This document shows positions 51,980-61,112 of a stretch of DNA of 64,000 nucleotides, piece after piece. The translations under genes and the position numbers were made by a program. The DNA is from Thermosphaera sp. (GTDB lineage Archaea; Thermoproteota; Thermoprotei_A; Sulfolobales; Desulfurococcaceae): contig JAWBNK010000001.1 in the NCBI GenBank assembly GCA_038827615.1, positions 434,290 to 498,289 on the forward strand, read 5' to 3'. Positions within the stretch are counted from its first letter, which is position 1; each line of letters opens with the position of its first letter. The notes below the pieces were generated by a model. It searched no databases, was not told the origin of the DNA, and was given only the letters and a program-made list of their open reading frames with translations.

Positions 51980-53598
51980 GGATTTACACCTCCCAGCTTT
52001 AAGATCGCATGAAAAGTTTCATGGATATAATTAACGACCCCTTCCCTTGAAATAGACATTAGTCTAGGTTCGGATACTAATCCCAATAATAAAACCACGG
52101 CCGCTCCCAATATAACTAGGGACGCGGATAAGATTAGCATTAACAGTTCAACCCTTCTAGTAGAAACATCTCCTTCTCTTTGATTACCAGTAGCGAAGAT
52201 CACTGAGTAAAGAGCCTTCAGGTATCCGGGGATTGAAAGGGCTGAAACACCGATTAAAATGATGTTCCCTAACGCCCAGCCCGCTTCAGAATATGCTTGA
52301 TACATCAGCAATTTCGAGAAGAAACCAATGAAGGGCACCAGTCCTATCAGATTTAGGAATCCTATTGTGAAGGCAGTTGATGCCAATGGATGTTTTCTGC
52401 CAACACCCCTCATATCGTCCATGTTTCTAGTCCCGGCTGAATCTATAAAGATTCCGCTAGTCATGAAGAGAAGGGCTTTTGAAACCCCATGAGATATTAT
52501 ATGCAATACCACTGCTGCGATGCTCAGCTCGACTACTCTTGAATTATTTGAGAAAGCTGGAGTGGCTATCACCATAAAAATAAGGCCCATGTGGCTTATG
52601 GTACTGTATGCCAGCAGCCTTTTGATATCCTTTTGAATCATCATCATTAATGCTCCAATGAGGGCACCTACGACTCCCAGGACGAACAGGGCTATTAGAA
52701 CCAAATTCCTATATTCGCCAAGCAGGCTTCCCTCGCCGAATATTGTGTACAAGAATCTTATAGTAGCGTAGACTCCAATATTCACTACTAATCCTGATAG
52801 GGCTGCTGAAACGGGAGTTGGGGCTTCAGGATGCGCGTCTGGAAGCCAGAAGTGGTTGGGGAAGAGGGCGGCCTTATAGGTGAATACCCAGAGGGACATT
52901 GAAACGGCTATTAATGCCGCGATCTTGTATACCTCCACGTTCCCTGTAACAGGCAATACTGGGGTGCAAGACGGAGCTCTCGATAGACATGATAGAACAC
53001 CCATGTTTAGGGAACCGTATGTTGCGTAAATGACGATGAGAGCTGTGAAGTATATTGTTGTAGCCACAGCCCCAATTAAAGCGTACTTTGCCGACGCTTC
53101 AACGGCCTCTGCCCTCTCCTTATGATATGCTACTAGCCCGTAAGCCGATATCCCAAGCACTTCGAGCATAACGAATAAGTTGAAAGCATCGCCGGTGTAG
53201 AGACATCCCAGCATGCCTGCGAGCAAGCCTATTAATAGTACGTGATACCATACTGGTTCATCGAGATGTTTACTATACCATAGTGAGTACAACGCTATTG
53301 CTAAGAAAACCCACGAAGTCATTAAACCGATTATCCCGTTCAAACCATCGACTGCATAGCTTATTCCAAAGTGTGGAGGCCAGCCACCAAAGCCGTATAC
53401 TATCGGCCTCTGGTTTTTAACTACCCAGTAGTATATCACCGAGCTACTGAAAGATGCCCAAGCTCCGGCCACCACGCTTAGAAGTCCAATGATGCTTTTA
53501 TTCTTCGTTAATTTGTCTAGGAGGGGTGTGGCGAACGCTATCACAGCGAGAACTGGGACGAGTAGACCAGTCAAGTTGAATGCAAGCGCATCCATCAT
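51976..53598 (-). CDS. Mrp antiporter MrpD-type subunit (MbhH-like)
   Basis: A 540-residue proton- or sodium-translocating subunit homologous to MrpD/NuoN, with about 14 membrane segments. Family signatures: VMLEVLGISAYGLVAY (conserved Glu), FPNHFWLPDAHPEAPTPVSA, DIKRLLAYSTISHMG with the conserved Lys, and the broken-helix Lys/His region. It is the only large antiporter-type subunit in this operon. It follows the MrpE gene by 10 bases and overlaps the MbhI-like gene by four. Confidence 0.92.
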   Translation of the reverse strand: MMDALAFNLTGLLVPVLAVIAFATPLLDKLTKNKSIIGLLSVVAGAWASFSSSVIYYWVVKNQRPIVYGFGGWPPHFGISYAVDGLNGIIGLMTSWVFLAIALYSLWYSKHLDEPVWYHVLLIGLLAGMLGCLYTGDAFNLFVMLEVLGISAYGLVAYHKERAEAVEASAKYALIGAVATTIYFTALIVIYATYGSLNMGVLSCLSRAPSCTPVLPVTGNVEVYKIAALIAVSMSLWVFTYKAALFPNHFWLPDAHPEAPTPVSAALSGLVVNIGVYATIRFLYTIFGEGSLLGEYRNLVLIALFVLGVVGALIGALMMMIQKDIKRLLAYSTISHMGLIFMVIATPAFSNNSRVVELSIAAVVLHIISHGVSKALLFMTSGIFIDSAGTRNMDDMRGVGRKHPLASTAFTIGFLNLIGLVPFIGFFSKLLMYQAYSEAGWALGNIILIGVSALSIPGYLKALYSVIFATGNQREGDVSTRRVELLMLILSASLVILGAAVVLLLGLVSEPRLMSISREGVVNYIHETFHAILKLGGVNP

Positions 53599-53608
53599 TT
53601 TCTCACCC

Positions 53609-54115
53609 TTATTCGAAAATTATTTTTGCATATTTCTCAAACACGGATGAGATCATTTGTCTAGCTTTGTGAGGCTCGATGCTTTTTGCATCAATCCAGT
53701 GAACATAGAAGACCTTTTCCTCGAGATTCACATCTACAACAACTGTACCTGGAGTATTCGTGATCGAGTTTGCTATCCCTGTTATAGCGTATTCTGTTGA
53801 AACCTCAAATGGAACCTTGACAATCGCAGGGTTAACAGGCGTTCTTGGGTGTAGAATACGTTTAATAACGTCTATGTGCGCCCTTGTCTCATCTACGATA
53901 AGGTAACGTATTGCGTAAAATACTGTAAAAATCCATCGTTTGGGGTTTAACGTTTTCCTCGGATTTTTAATAGTTATATTTGAAAACAGATATCCTGTTA
54001 TAACTCCTACCCCAGCCCCAGTGACAATGTCGTATGTTGAAATGCTTCCGGAGAATAAAATGTATATTGTGAAGCATAAGAGAGCGATTAAAAGTGTATT
54101 GAGAATCTTCATCAC
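53609..54115 (-). CDS. Mrp antiporter MrpE-type subunit (MbhA-like)
   Basis: A 168-residue MrpE homologue with two or three N-terminal membrane segments and a cytoplasmic domain. IANSITNTPGTVVVDVNLEE is the family signature, with the final HWIDAKSIEPHKA also typical. In Mrp complexes it is a structural membrane subunit. It lies three bases after the MrpC-like gene. In Pyrococcus mbh this gene comes first; here it is placed late, after MrpC. Confidence 0.9.
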   Translation of the reverse strand: MMKILNTLLIALLCFTIYILFSGSISTYDIVTGAGVGVITGYLFSNITIKNPRKTLNPKRWIFTVFYAIRYLIVDETRAHIDVIKRILHPRTPVNPAIVKVPFEVSTEYAITGIANSITNTPGTVVVDVNLEEKVFYVHWIDAKSIEPHKARQMISSVFEKYAKIIFE

Positions 54116-54118
54116 ACT

Positions 54119-54538
54119 TCACCCCTTTAACTTCCTAATCCTTCTCATGTCGAGTGTTCCATAATGCAGGTAGAGCTGATGACCCAGAAATATGAGGAAA
54201 ACCGTCACGGCAAGCCCTATGACAACCGCGGTTAGTACTAAGGCTTGGGGGAGGGGGTCAACAGCCCTGGCTAGGAATTGGGATAGGACTCCAGGCGACA
54301 CTTCTGTGGTTGGTAAGACTGGGGGTCTCGGATTAATTGTCCCGTCATTCAGCCAGCGGCGGTATCCAATGTATATTGCGAAAGTGTTGGCTGTGTCGGA
54401 CAATATTGTTAAGCAGATCACTTTTTTAATGTAGTGTGGTTTATAGAATATGCCATATAATGCTAATGCAGTGTTCAGTAAAAGCGAGAATATAACTATT
54501 GAGAGCAAGTAAGTATTTAGAAACTCCGGGTTAATCAT
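54119..54538 (-). CDS. Mrp antiporter MrpC-type subunit (MbhG-like)
   Basis: A 139-residue MrpC/NuoK homologue with three membrane segments. It shows LNTALALYGIF in helix one and DPLPQALVLTAVVIGLAVTV, the family core around the third helix, where a conserved acidic or polar residue sits in the ion path. The loop between helices 2 and 3 is somewhat long. The start overlaps the stop of the MrpB fusion gene by four bases. Confidence 0.88.
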   Translation of the reverse strand: MINPEFLNTYLLSIVIFSLLLNTALALYGIFYKPHYIKKVICLTILSDTANTFAIYIGYRRWLNDGTINPRPPVLPTTEVSPGVLSQFLARAVDPLPQALVLTAVVIGLAVTVFLIFLGHQLYLHYGTLDMRRIRKLKG

Positions 54539-55323
54539 TTTTCCTCGCCCTCGCTTCTAGAGGGATAAGTCAATAACAAGAATGCGATAGTGAATCCAGC
54601 CGCCACCGCGATCATTTCAAAAAAGTTGAAAAACCAAAGCGATCCGCTGATAAGGAAACCATTTAACGTAGCAGGAAACGTGACAGGCGAGGTAGGCTTA
54701 GCCATGTTTTGAAATACATAGGCAGATTCACCTAATACTAACCCAGTTAGAAATGCGGCTAATGCGGTTACACCAATCCCAACCAAGCCTATGCTTCTAA
54801 GCATAAGCATGTTTTCTTTCGTGACTCTCCTGTTCAATAGGTAATAGATAGAGAAGACAATGATGATGAGTAGTGGAATGACAGCTATCGTTGCTCCACC
54901 TTGGAAGCCTCCCCCAGGGGTTAGGTGGCCGTGAAGACCGATGGATGCTCCAACAGCAATTATCATAGGCGCTGTTATCTTTGTCACGGATTTAACAATA
55001 ACGGATAATCCTCCCTCTTTTCCCGGGTTGGCTTTCAATGATATTCCGCGAGCTAGAGAAATCCCCGCTATTAACGCTAGATAGAACACCGCGGTCTCGA
55101 AAAGCGTGTCCAATCCTCTGTAATCCCATACGATTGCTGTTACAGCTTCAGGTGAATTTGCTGTGAGATTTTGCATCCACGGATTCAACGTTGTTGATAG
55201 ATAGAAAATTGCCAGAGGCCTGACCTCCATTCCGGGAATAAAGTACTCAGATGCTAGTGTAAGTAAAAGACTGAAACCGAGAACTACGAATATGATGAGT
55301 AAGATCTTAAACAGACTCCTCAT
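54535..55323 (-). CDS. MbhE-MbhF-type fusion (MrpA C-terminal region plus MrpB)
   Basis: A 262-residue membrane protein joining two units that are separate in Pyrococcus mbh. The first 95 residues, with AVTAIVWDYRGLDTLFE, match MbhE (the C-terminal part of MrpA). From about residue 108 the MrpB/MbhF core follows, with GLHGHLTPGGGFQGG as signature. The start overlaps the upstream gene by 17 bases. The fusion would fix the two units next to each other in the antiporter module. Confidence 0.87.
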   Translation of the reverse strand: MRSLFKILLIIFVVLGFSLLLTLASEYFIPGMEVRPLAIFYLSTTLNPWMQNLTANSPEAVTAIVWDYRGLDTLFETAVFYLALIAGISLARGISLKANPGKEGGLSVIVKSVTKITAPMIIAVGASIGLHGHLTPGGGFQGGATIAVIPLLIIIVFSIYYLLNRRVTKENMLMLRSIGLVGIGVTALAAFLTGLVLGESAYVFQNMAKPTSPVTFPATLNGFLISGSLWFFNFFEMIAVAAGFTIAFLLLTYPSRSEGEEK

Positions 55324-55582
55324 CTTGCTCCACCCTCTCAGTTTTACTTATTAAGAGGATTAGCACTCCGGGTATAAGACCCACTGCGACCGGAAGATAA
55401 ACGAGGACTATATCAGGCGCCATCAGTAAGAAGTAAAGAAGCGCATAAAAAGTACTTTGAATTGCGCTATAGATTACAGCTTTAATCAGATCCTTTTCGA
55501 TTACAGCGTAGTAAACGGATACAGTTGAACCTATTCCAGCAAGCGCCATAAACAAGTAAATAAGGGTTTCAGCCGAGATCAA
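55307..55582 (-). CDS. MbhD-type antiporter subunit (DUF4040, MrpA C-terminal)
   Basis: A 91-residue membrane protein with three segments, matching the DUF4040 region of MrpA. KAVIYSAIQSTFYALLYFLLMAPDIVL is represented by AIQSTFYALLYFLLMAPDI, and the following Val/Leu-rich helix carries the conserved pattern. It is the first of the three antiporter units that correspond to the end of MrpA and MrpB. It overlaps the MrpG-like gene by four bases and the fusion gene by 17. Confidence 0.85.
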   Translation of the reverse strand: MISAETLIYLFMALAGIGSTVSVYYAVIEKDLIKAVIYSAIQSTFYALLYFLLMAPDIVLVYLPVAVGLIPGVLILLISKTERVEQDEESV

Positions 55583-55953
55583 ATCTTATCACCACACAAT
55601 TCCGGGTCTAACTCATCGTGAATACATGGAGACACTTTAACTATCCTAGATCTATGCACTGCACGAGCTAACGCATGGGATCCGGCGGGTGCAAGTAGCA
55701 AAATGATTAATGAGGTAACTAGGCCCGCTCCGCCCATTAAATATCTGTAAGAACCCAATTCATCGTACACAAACGCGATTAGCGAGGCCCCGATAATGGG
55801 AAACACCGCTCCCCATATCGTGCCGACTGTAGTGGCATGGAGGCGTAGATAGAAGTTTTTAAATCGATGCATGCCTATTGAAGCTATTAGGTCGCTTAAT
55901 CCTCCTAAACCTATTAAGGCTAAGCCTAAATAGATGATAATATCCTTTAGCAT
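55579..55953 (-). CDS. Mrp antiporter MrpG-type subunit (MbhC-like)
   Basis: A 124-residue MrpG homologue with three membrane segments. LGGLSDLIASIGMHRFKNFY and RLHATTVGTIWGAV are the family signatures around helix one and two, and the C-terminus SHALARAVHRS is standard for MrpG. Two bases separate it from the MrpF-like gene. Confidence 0.9.
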   Translation of the reverse strand: MLKDIIIYLGLALIGLGGLSDLIASIGMHRFKNFYLRLHATTVGTIWGAVFPIIGASLIAFVYDELGSYRYLMGGAGLVTSLIILLLAPAGSHALARAVHRSRIVKVSPCIHDELDPELCGDKI

Positions 55954-55955
55954 GG

Positions 55956-56231
55956 CTATTCACCCATCTCCCTCTTTTCAAGGTATTTTGCTATGTAAAT
56001 GTCAAGCGAGTAGATCCATAATGCTAATGGAATTGCGGTTACGATTAGTATTGGTTCCCTGAAGAACAACCCGAGTATAACAAGCAGGGCTGCTAAGTCA
56101 TAAGTCAATGAATCTATAGCCAATATTTGGTCTCCAATAGTGGGGCCTTTGACCGCCCTTATCAAGTATAAAACGATAGACGTTAAGAAGAGTGGTAAGA
56201 AAATTAAGATAGTGGTTTGAACTAGATCCAT
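55956..56231 (-). CDS. Mrp antiporter MrpF-type subunit (MbhB-like)
   Basis: A 91-residue MrpF homologue with three membrane segments. RAVKGPTIGDQILAIDSLTY is the family signature, carrying the conserved Asp residues of the ion path. It is the first antiporter gene after the hydrogenase catalytic module, four bases past the ferredoxin-like gene. Confidence 0.9.
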   Translation of the reverse strand: MDLVQTTILIFLPLFLTSIVLYLIRAVKGPTIGDQILAIDSLTYDLAALLVILGLFFREPILIVTAIPLALWIYSLDIYIAKYLEKREMGE

Positions 56232-56235
56232 ATCA

Positions 56236-56631
56236 TCACCCCTTCTTACTTAACGTGGATAAGGAGAGCATAGAAGAGTCTTGTTTAGCGGCATCTGAAA
56301 GCCTGTATTCATTACTCACTACATAAGCATTGAAGGGGCACACTGTGATGCATCGGTAACAGAAAACACACCTTCCGTAGAAAATTACAGGATATATCTT
56401 CCTGGGGTTCGTTTTTGGAGGCTCATACTCCGGGGGTATGGGTGTCATTTTGATTGTATCTGCTGGGCATTCAATGCTACACAGGGAGCATCCTGTACAC
56501 TTGGACAAATCGGCATAATGTCTCCCTCTAAAATCCGGCTCTATAACAGTGGGTTCATATGGATATTGGATTGTTGCTGGTTTAGATAGCACGTTGGTGA
56601 GTGTGAGCTTTAAAAGCTTGGGCCTTCTCAT
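56236..56631 (-). CDS. Hydrogenase polyferredoxin subunit (MbhN/NuoI-like)
   Basis: A 131-residue subunit with two [4Fe-4S] sites: CTGCSLCSIECP and CVFCYRCITVCP, each C-x2-C-x2-C-x3-CP. It passes electrons from reduced ferredoxin to the small hydrogenase subunit. At the N-terminus LLKLTLTNVLSKPATIQYP resembles the membrane-surface helix of NuoI. The start overlaps the large-subunit gene by four bases. Confidence 0.92.
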   Translation of the reverse strand: MRRPKLLKLTLTNVLSKPATIQYPYEPTVIEPDFRGRHYADLSKCTGCSLCSIECPADTIKMTPIPPEYEPPKTNPRKIYPVIFYGRCVFCYRCITVCPFNAYVVSNEYRLSDAAKQDSSMLSLSTLSKKG

Positions 56632-57830
56632 CTAAATCCCCTTGACAGATCTTTAATGGGGATTTTGTATAAAGCATTCTTCTCGAGATCGATAATTACA
56701 GCTCTCTCCATACACGATATGCAAGGATCTAGAGAAGTCAAAATAACGGGTAAATCTGCTATTGAATAGCCCACGTACATAAAGCCCGTGTTTATAATGT
56801 TGTTGAAGCTTGGAGTTCTGATTTTTACCCTGTATGGATTAGGAGATTTACCATCGCTCATCACGTAATAGGTTAGCTCGCCTCGCTGAGCCTCTACTCT
56901 AGTATAAGCTTCACCAAACGGGAATTTTCTCGGAAGCTTTTTCTCATCCGGAACAGGGTTAGCGTCGCTGGGAAGATTATCCAACACATACCTAGCTATA
57001 TTGATGGATTCTAATGCCTCATCCCATCGAACCATCATTCTCGCCCATGAGTCTCCCTCGGTCCTCGTTATTACGTTGAAAGGTATCTCGCTATAGGCAT
57101 CGTATTTATCGCTAGCACGTGAATCTATTTTGACGCCAGAAGCCCGTGCGACGGGTCCGACGATGGAGTGTTTTAAGACCTCTTCTCTCGAGACTTTGCC
57201 AACATCTATTAGTCTCTTTAGAATGCTAGAGTCCTCTTCGAAAACGCGCTTGTAGAATCTCAACCTTTCCTCGGTTTTAGCTAAGATCTCTTTAATCTTC
57301 TCCTTTTTAACCTCATCTATGTCTCTCCTGACTCCTCCAACCATAACGTAATCGGATAACACTCTATTTCCGGTAAGGATTTCTTTTGCCTTCATGATTC
57401 TTTCACGGTCCAGCATAATATTCATGAACAGGTTGTCGAATCCAATGTTCTCAGCCATAACGGCGTTGATTAACATGTGACTATGTAAACGCTCAAGCTC
57501 CATGGCAAGAACCCTTAGATACTTCGCTCTATTACTGATTTCCATACCAAGGATGCTCTCCAGCGCCCTTACATAGCAATCCGCATGGACGAGATTACAT
57601 ATCCCGCAAACTCTGGCAACAATAAAGATGTCGCGGTAAAACGAATTCTTTTCGCAAAGTTTCTCTATCCCTCTGTGATTATAACCAGTGTTAATTTCAA
57701 CCTTAACGATTTCCTCGCCGTCGGCGTAAGCTTTGAGTAAAACTGGTTCGTGAAGAGCTGGGTGCTGGGGCCCGACTGGCAACTCAAGCGCCAAGGGAAT
57801 TTCTACTACCTTGGTCACTCCCATGCTCAT
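56628..57830 (-). CDS. Group 4 [NiFe] hydrogenase large subunit (MbhL/NuoD-like)
   Basis: A 400-residue catalytic subunit that reduces protons to H2. Both metal-binding motifs are complete: RVCGICNLVH (Cys75, Cys78) and DPCISCMER (Cys370, Cys373), which supports a real Ni-Fe centre, unlike MBX/MBS or Nuo relatives that lack some of these. The last 24 residues after Arg376 may be a C-terminal extension removed by a maturation protease; no such protease is in the window. Other landmarks: GPQHPALHEP and NTGYNHRGIEK. The start overlaps the NuoC-like gene by four bases. Confidence 0.92.
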   Translation of the reverse strand: MSMGVTKVVEIPLALELPVGPQHPALHEPVLLKAYADGEEIVKVEINTGYNHRGIEKLCEKNSFYRDIFIVARVCGICNLVHADCYVRALESILGMEISNRAKYLRVLAMELERLHSHMLINAVMAENIGFDNLFMNIMLDRERIMKAKEILTGNRVLSDYVMVGGVRRDIDEVKKEKIKEILAKTEERLRFYKRVFEEDSSILKRLIDVGKVSREEVLKHSIVGPVARASGVKIDSRASDKYDAYSEIPFNVITRTEGDSWARMMVRWDEALESINIARYVLDNLPSDANPVPDEKKLPRKFPFGEAYTRVEAQRGELTYYVMSDGKSPNPYRVKIRTPSFNNIINTGFMYVGYSIADLPVILTSLDPCISCMERAVIIDLEKNALYKIPIKDLSRGFR

Positions 57831-58276
57831 ACACCGCTATCTTTTCTCAATGGGTATTTATCCGCCTCAACTATCTCATGGGGCACAAAGAATCCTCTTC
57901 TCAAAAAAGAGTTTCCTTTGAAAACAACCCCTAAAAGATCATAAGTCTCGCATTCTCCCGAGAGCGCACCAGGAAACATATCTATGAGCGAGTCTATCGT
58001 GGGATCATCTCTTGGGAGAAAAGTTCTAAAAACTATAGTTTCTTCCTTCGGTAAAAAGACAACGTAGTAATCCAACCTTATTTTTCCTTCATCCTTCAAA
58101 TCTGTTCCGATAATGGTTGAGATGTAGAAAGATGAGGGGCCCAGATTTTCGATGAGTTTCTCAAATATTCTTCTCAAATCTTCACGCTTGAAAACATAAA
58201 CCTTCCGATCTGGTTTCACAATCTGCGTTTCCAAAATATATTCAGAAATAAAATGGAGGTCTCCGGGAGCATTCAT
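57827..58276 (-). CDS. Hydrogenase NuoC-like subunit (MbhK-like)
   Basis: A 149-residue homologue of the NuoC/HycE N-terminal domain. LRLDYYVVFLPKEE in variant form, DDPTIDSLIDMFPGA and ECETYDLLGVVFKGN are family features. It bridges the small and large subunits and has no metal ligand of its own. It overlaps the small subunit gene upstream and the large subunit gene downstream by four bases each. Confidence 0.87.
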   Translation of the reverse strand: MNAPGDLHFISEYILETQIVKPDRKVYVFKREDLRRIFEKLIENLGPSSFYISTIIGTDLKDEGKIRLDYYVVFLPKEETIVFRTFLPRDDPTIDSLIDMFPGALSGECETYDLLGVVFKGNSFLRRGFFVPHEIVEADKYPLRKDSGV

Positions 58277-58737
58277 TTATTCTCGACCTCGGCCTCAAGC
58301 TTCTTTAAAAGTTTAACTATTCCATCTAAGATAGCCTCGGGTCTTGGGGGGCATCCAGGGATGTACATAGACACGGGGACAGCCTTGTCCGCTCCTCCCT
58401 CCACGCTATAGGACTTATAGAAAACTCCTCCATCGACAGCGCAGGCACCGACGGCTACGACGAACTTGGGACTCGGCATCTGGTCATAAAGTCTTTTCAA
58501 TCTTTCTCCCGACTTCTTCGTTACTGCTCCGGTGACCACTAGAATATCTCCATGTCTTATACTGGGGGCTAATTTAACCCCAAATCTCTCGGGGTCGTAG
58601 AGAGGTGTTATTGAGGCTAATACCTCTATGTCACATCCGTTGCATGCTCCAGTGTTGAAGTGAACTAACCATGGCGAGTATCTGATGACTTTGCAACGCC
58701 CCTGGCAAGCTTGCTGGGTCTTAGACAGTTGAACCAC
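58273..58737 (-). CDS. Group 4 hydrogenase small subunit (MbhJ/NuoB-like)
   Basis: A 154-residue subunit holding the single proximal [4Fe-4S] cluster. The four ligand cysteines lie in NTGACNGCDIE, VAVGACAVDGG and PGCPPRPEAIL. GTG at 58737 is the start. Fifty-nine bases separate it from the end of hypF, the largest gap in the operon, where an internal promoter could lie. It opens the structural part of the hydrogenase operon. Confidence 0.92.
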   Translation of the reverse strand: MVQLSKTQQACQGRCKVIRYSPWLVHFNTGACNGCDIEVLASITPLYDPERFGVKLAPSIRHGDILVVTGAVTKKSGERLKRLYDQMPSPKFVVAVGACAVDGGVFYKSYSVEGGADKAVPVSMYIPGCPPRPEAILDGIVKLLKKLEAEVENK

Positions 58738-58796
58738 CTGCTTCTTGATTGAAATAAATCCAGAGTTAACGTTAAAAAATACTGCGTTAGGAAATC

Positions 58797-61103
58797 CTAA
58801 TATTGTTGAGAGAGCATGGCAGCAATGACTTGTCCGAAAGACAATCCTCCGTCTCCTGGAGGGATTCTACGCGGTATATGAACAGTTAAACCCTCGAGAG
58901 CTAGGCGATCTTTCAGGCCTTGATATATGTAATCATTGACGATAGCACCGCCACTAGCCACTATAACGTCAACGCCCCGTTTGACTGCTGACATTAAGAC
59001 GAGCTCGCCCACGTAATATCCATATGAGTAGAGGAAACTTTTGGCGAGAATGGACTTATTCAACGAGTCCTTGGCTTCAATTATGGTGTCAACAAGATTA
59101 TCATAGTCGAAAACATACAGTTCGCTCGTTTGTGTAATGCGACCAGGCTCTAAAAGTATAGGCGGCTCTCTGCTAAGGTGAGCAACAGACTCTAGTTTTA
59201 TTGCTGGCTCACCATCATACGTTCTCTCCTCAGCTATACCGAGAATGTTTGAGACGAGATCTAGAATTCTTCCAGTACTAGTGGCTTTTACGAATTTACC
59301 TTTAGTTACTGATTCATGTATCATTCTATGTTCGATAAGTTCTTCCCTACTTTTGAGATTCAAGAGCCTTAGGATTTCTTCGAAAGACCAACCTCTTCTC
59401 GTGAAGTATAGTGTGATTAATCTTCGAGTTTTTCTCGCATCTACATCACTCGTTATAGGCACCCAGTTTATAGTCCCTACTCTTTCGTATCCCCCCTTGA
59501 AAGTATCGAACACTATTACCTCTCCACCCCAGATAGACTCGTCATCCCCCCACCCTAATCCATCCAACGCTACTCCAGCTATCCGACCTTCCAAACCATT
59601 ATCAAATGCGGCCCCAAGGAGATGGGCATAGTGGTGCTGTACTTCAACCCATTCGCACCCGTGTCTTTGAGCGAATTCCACCCCGATTCTGCGCGAGAAA
59701 TAGCCTTTGTGTTTATCCACAACAACTCTGAGATTTCTATAGCCTAAACCGTAAGCATCTAGGAAGAAGCCAATGTATTCACTTAATTCTGCGAGATTAT
59801 CTGGAGAATCGAGATCCCCAATATACTGTGAGATAACTACTTTATCATCAAACCCTATTGCGAAGGTGTTCGATAGATCTCCTCCAAAGGCTAGAATTTT
59901 GCTTTCAAAACTTCTCCCTATTCTGATCCATTTTGGAGCATATCCTCTGCTCCTCCTTAGAAATAAATAGTGTTCGCCAGTCTTTCTGAGAACGCTATCG
60001 TCGACGCGGTTAACGATCTCTCTATTGTGGACCAGATAAAAGTCAACTATAGGTTTAAGCTTGTTCTTTGCACACTCATCTGAGATACACATTGGAGAAC
60101 CAGAGGAGTTGCCGCTGGTCATTATTGCAAATTTATCCTTAGTATTCATTAGAAGTAAGTAGTGAAGGGGTGTGTAAGCACGGAAAACGCCCTCGTGGCT
60201 TAAACCAGGCGACACATATCTTGAGACAGGTGTTTCATCCTTCTTAGGAAGGATGAGAATGGGTGCTTGTGGGGAATTCAGCAAGGACTCGTCTTCTTTC
60301 GTAATTTTCACTAAGAGTTTTAAAACGGATGTATCGAGACCCATTATAGCGAATGGTTTGTATGGCCTGTTCTTCCTTTTTCTCAGCTTTAAAACCACGT
60401 CATCATTGGAGGCTGAAGCCGCTATGTGATAACCTCCGATGCCTTTGATAGCAACAATCCATCCCTCGTCAATCAATTTGGCGGCCTCAGATATTGGGTC
60501 TTTTGTCTCAATGGTTCGAAAATCTCTATCCATCAGAAATACTTTGGGACCATCCATGGGACAGCTGATTCCCTGAGCATGATATCTTCTTACATTTTCC
60601 GGGTCCCTGTACTCCTTAAGACATCGATCGCATAATGGGAATTTGCTCATACTTGTGTTTTCACGATCATATGGAACCTTATACATCATGGAGAATCTAG
60701 GCCCGCACCATGCGCACGAGTTGAAAGGATACATGTATCTAGGGTTTGACGGATCTAAAATCTCAGCTAAGCAGTCCTGACACATTGCAAAATCCGGCGG
60801 AATCATCGAACCCAACGCCTTATCAGATCCGCTTTTTTCTATGCGAAAGCCGGTAAACCCCAGGGGCTCAGTAAATTCTATAAATAACTCCTCTATTTCT
60901 GCAGGCGGCGGCCTCTCATTAATGAGGGCAGCAATAAACTCGTATATTAACAACTCATCGCCCTCTAAGAATATCTCAACCTCAGATCCTCCTATGTTTT
61001 TAACATAACCGTTTAGCCCCAGCCCTCTCACAACTCTATCAACGAATGGTCTAAACCCGACTCCCTGTACAACACCGACGACGAGTAATCTTGTAGCTAT
61101 CAA
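58797..61103 (-). CDS. hypF: Hydrogenase maturation carbamoyltransferase HypF
   Basis: A 768-residue enzyme that activates carbamoyl phosphate as carbamoyl-AMP and hands the carbamoyl group to HypE for making the Ni-Fe cyanide ligands. Domains in order: acylphosphatase (1-90, VVQGVGFRPF), two zinc fingers (about 105-185; CQDC...CAWC, CDRC...C), YrdC-like (about 205-385) and Kae1-like (about 400-768, with VQHHYAHLLG). All are intact. Downstream are hydrogenase structural genes; upstream is hypC. Confidence 0.95.
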   Translation of the reverse strand: MIATRLLVVGVVQGVGFRPFVDRVVRGLGLNGYVKNIGGSEVEIFLEGDELLIYEFIAALINERPPPAEIEELFIEFTEPLGFTGFRIEKSGSDKALGSMIPPDFAMCQDCLAEILDPSNPRYMYPFNSCAWCGPRFSMMYKVPYDRENTSMSKFPLCDRCLKEYRDPENVRRYHAQGISCPMDGPKVFLMDRDFRTIETKDPISEAAKLIDEGWIVAIKGIGGYHIAASASNDDVVLKLRKRKNRPYKPFAIMGLDTSVLKLLVKITKEDESLLNSPQAPILILPKKDETPVSRYVSPGLSHEGVFRAYTPLHYLLLMNTKDKFAIMTSGNSSGSPMCISDECAKNKLKPIVDFYLVHNREIVNRVDDSVLRKTGEHYLFLRRSRGYAPKWIRIGRSFESKILAFGGDLSNTFAIGFDDKVVISQYIGDLDSPDNLAELSEYIGFFLDAYGLGYRNLRVVVDKHKGYFSRRIGVEFAQRHGCEWVEVQHHYAHLLGAAFDNGLEGRIAGVALDGLGWGDDESIWGGEVIVFDTFKGGYERVGTINWVPITSDVDARKTRRLITLYFTRRGWSFEEILRLLNLKSREELIEHRMIHESVTKGKFVKATSTGRILDLVSNILGIAEERTYDGEPAIKLESVAHLSREPPILLEPGRITQTSELYVFDYDNLVDTIIEAKDSLNKSILAKSFLYSYGYYVGELVLMSAVKRGVDVIVASGGAIVNDYIYQGLKDRLALEGLTVHIPRRIPPGDGGLSFGQVIAAMLSQQY

Positions 61104-61112
61104 CTCATTCCC

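Noticed and set aside
56628-58737. Complex I or an MBX/MBS-type sulfur-reducing complex instead of a hydrogenase
   Set aside because: The large subunit has both complete CxxC pairs and the operon begins with hypE, hypC and hypF.
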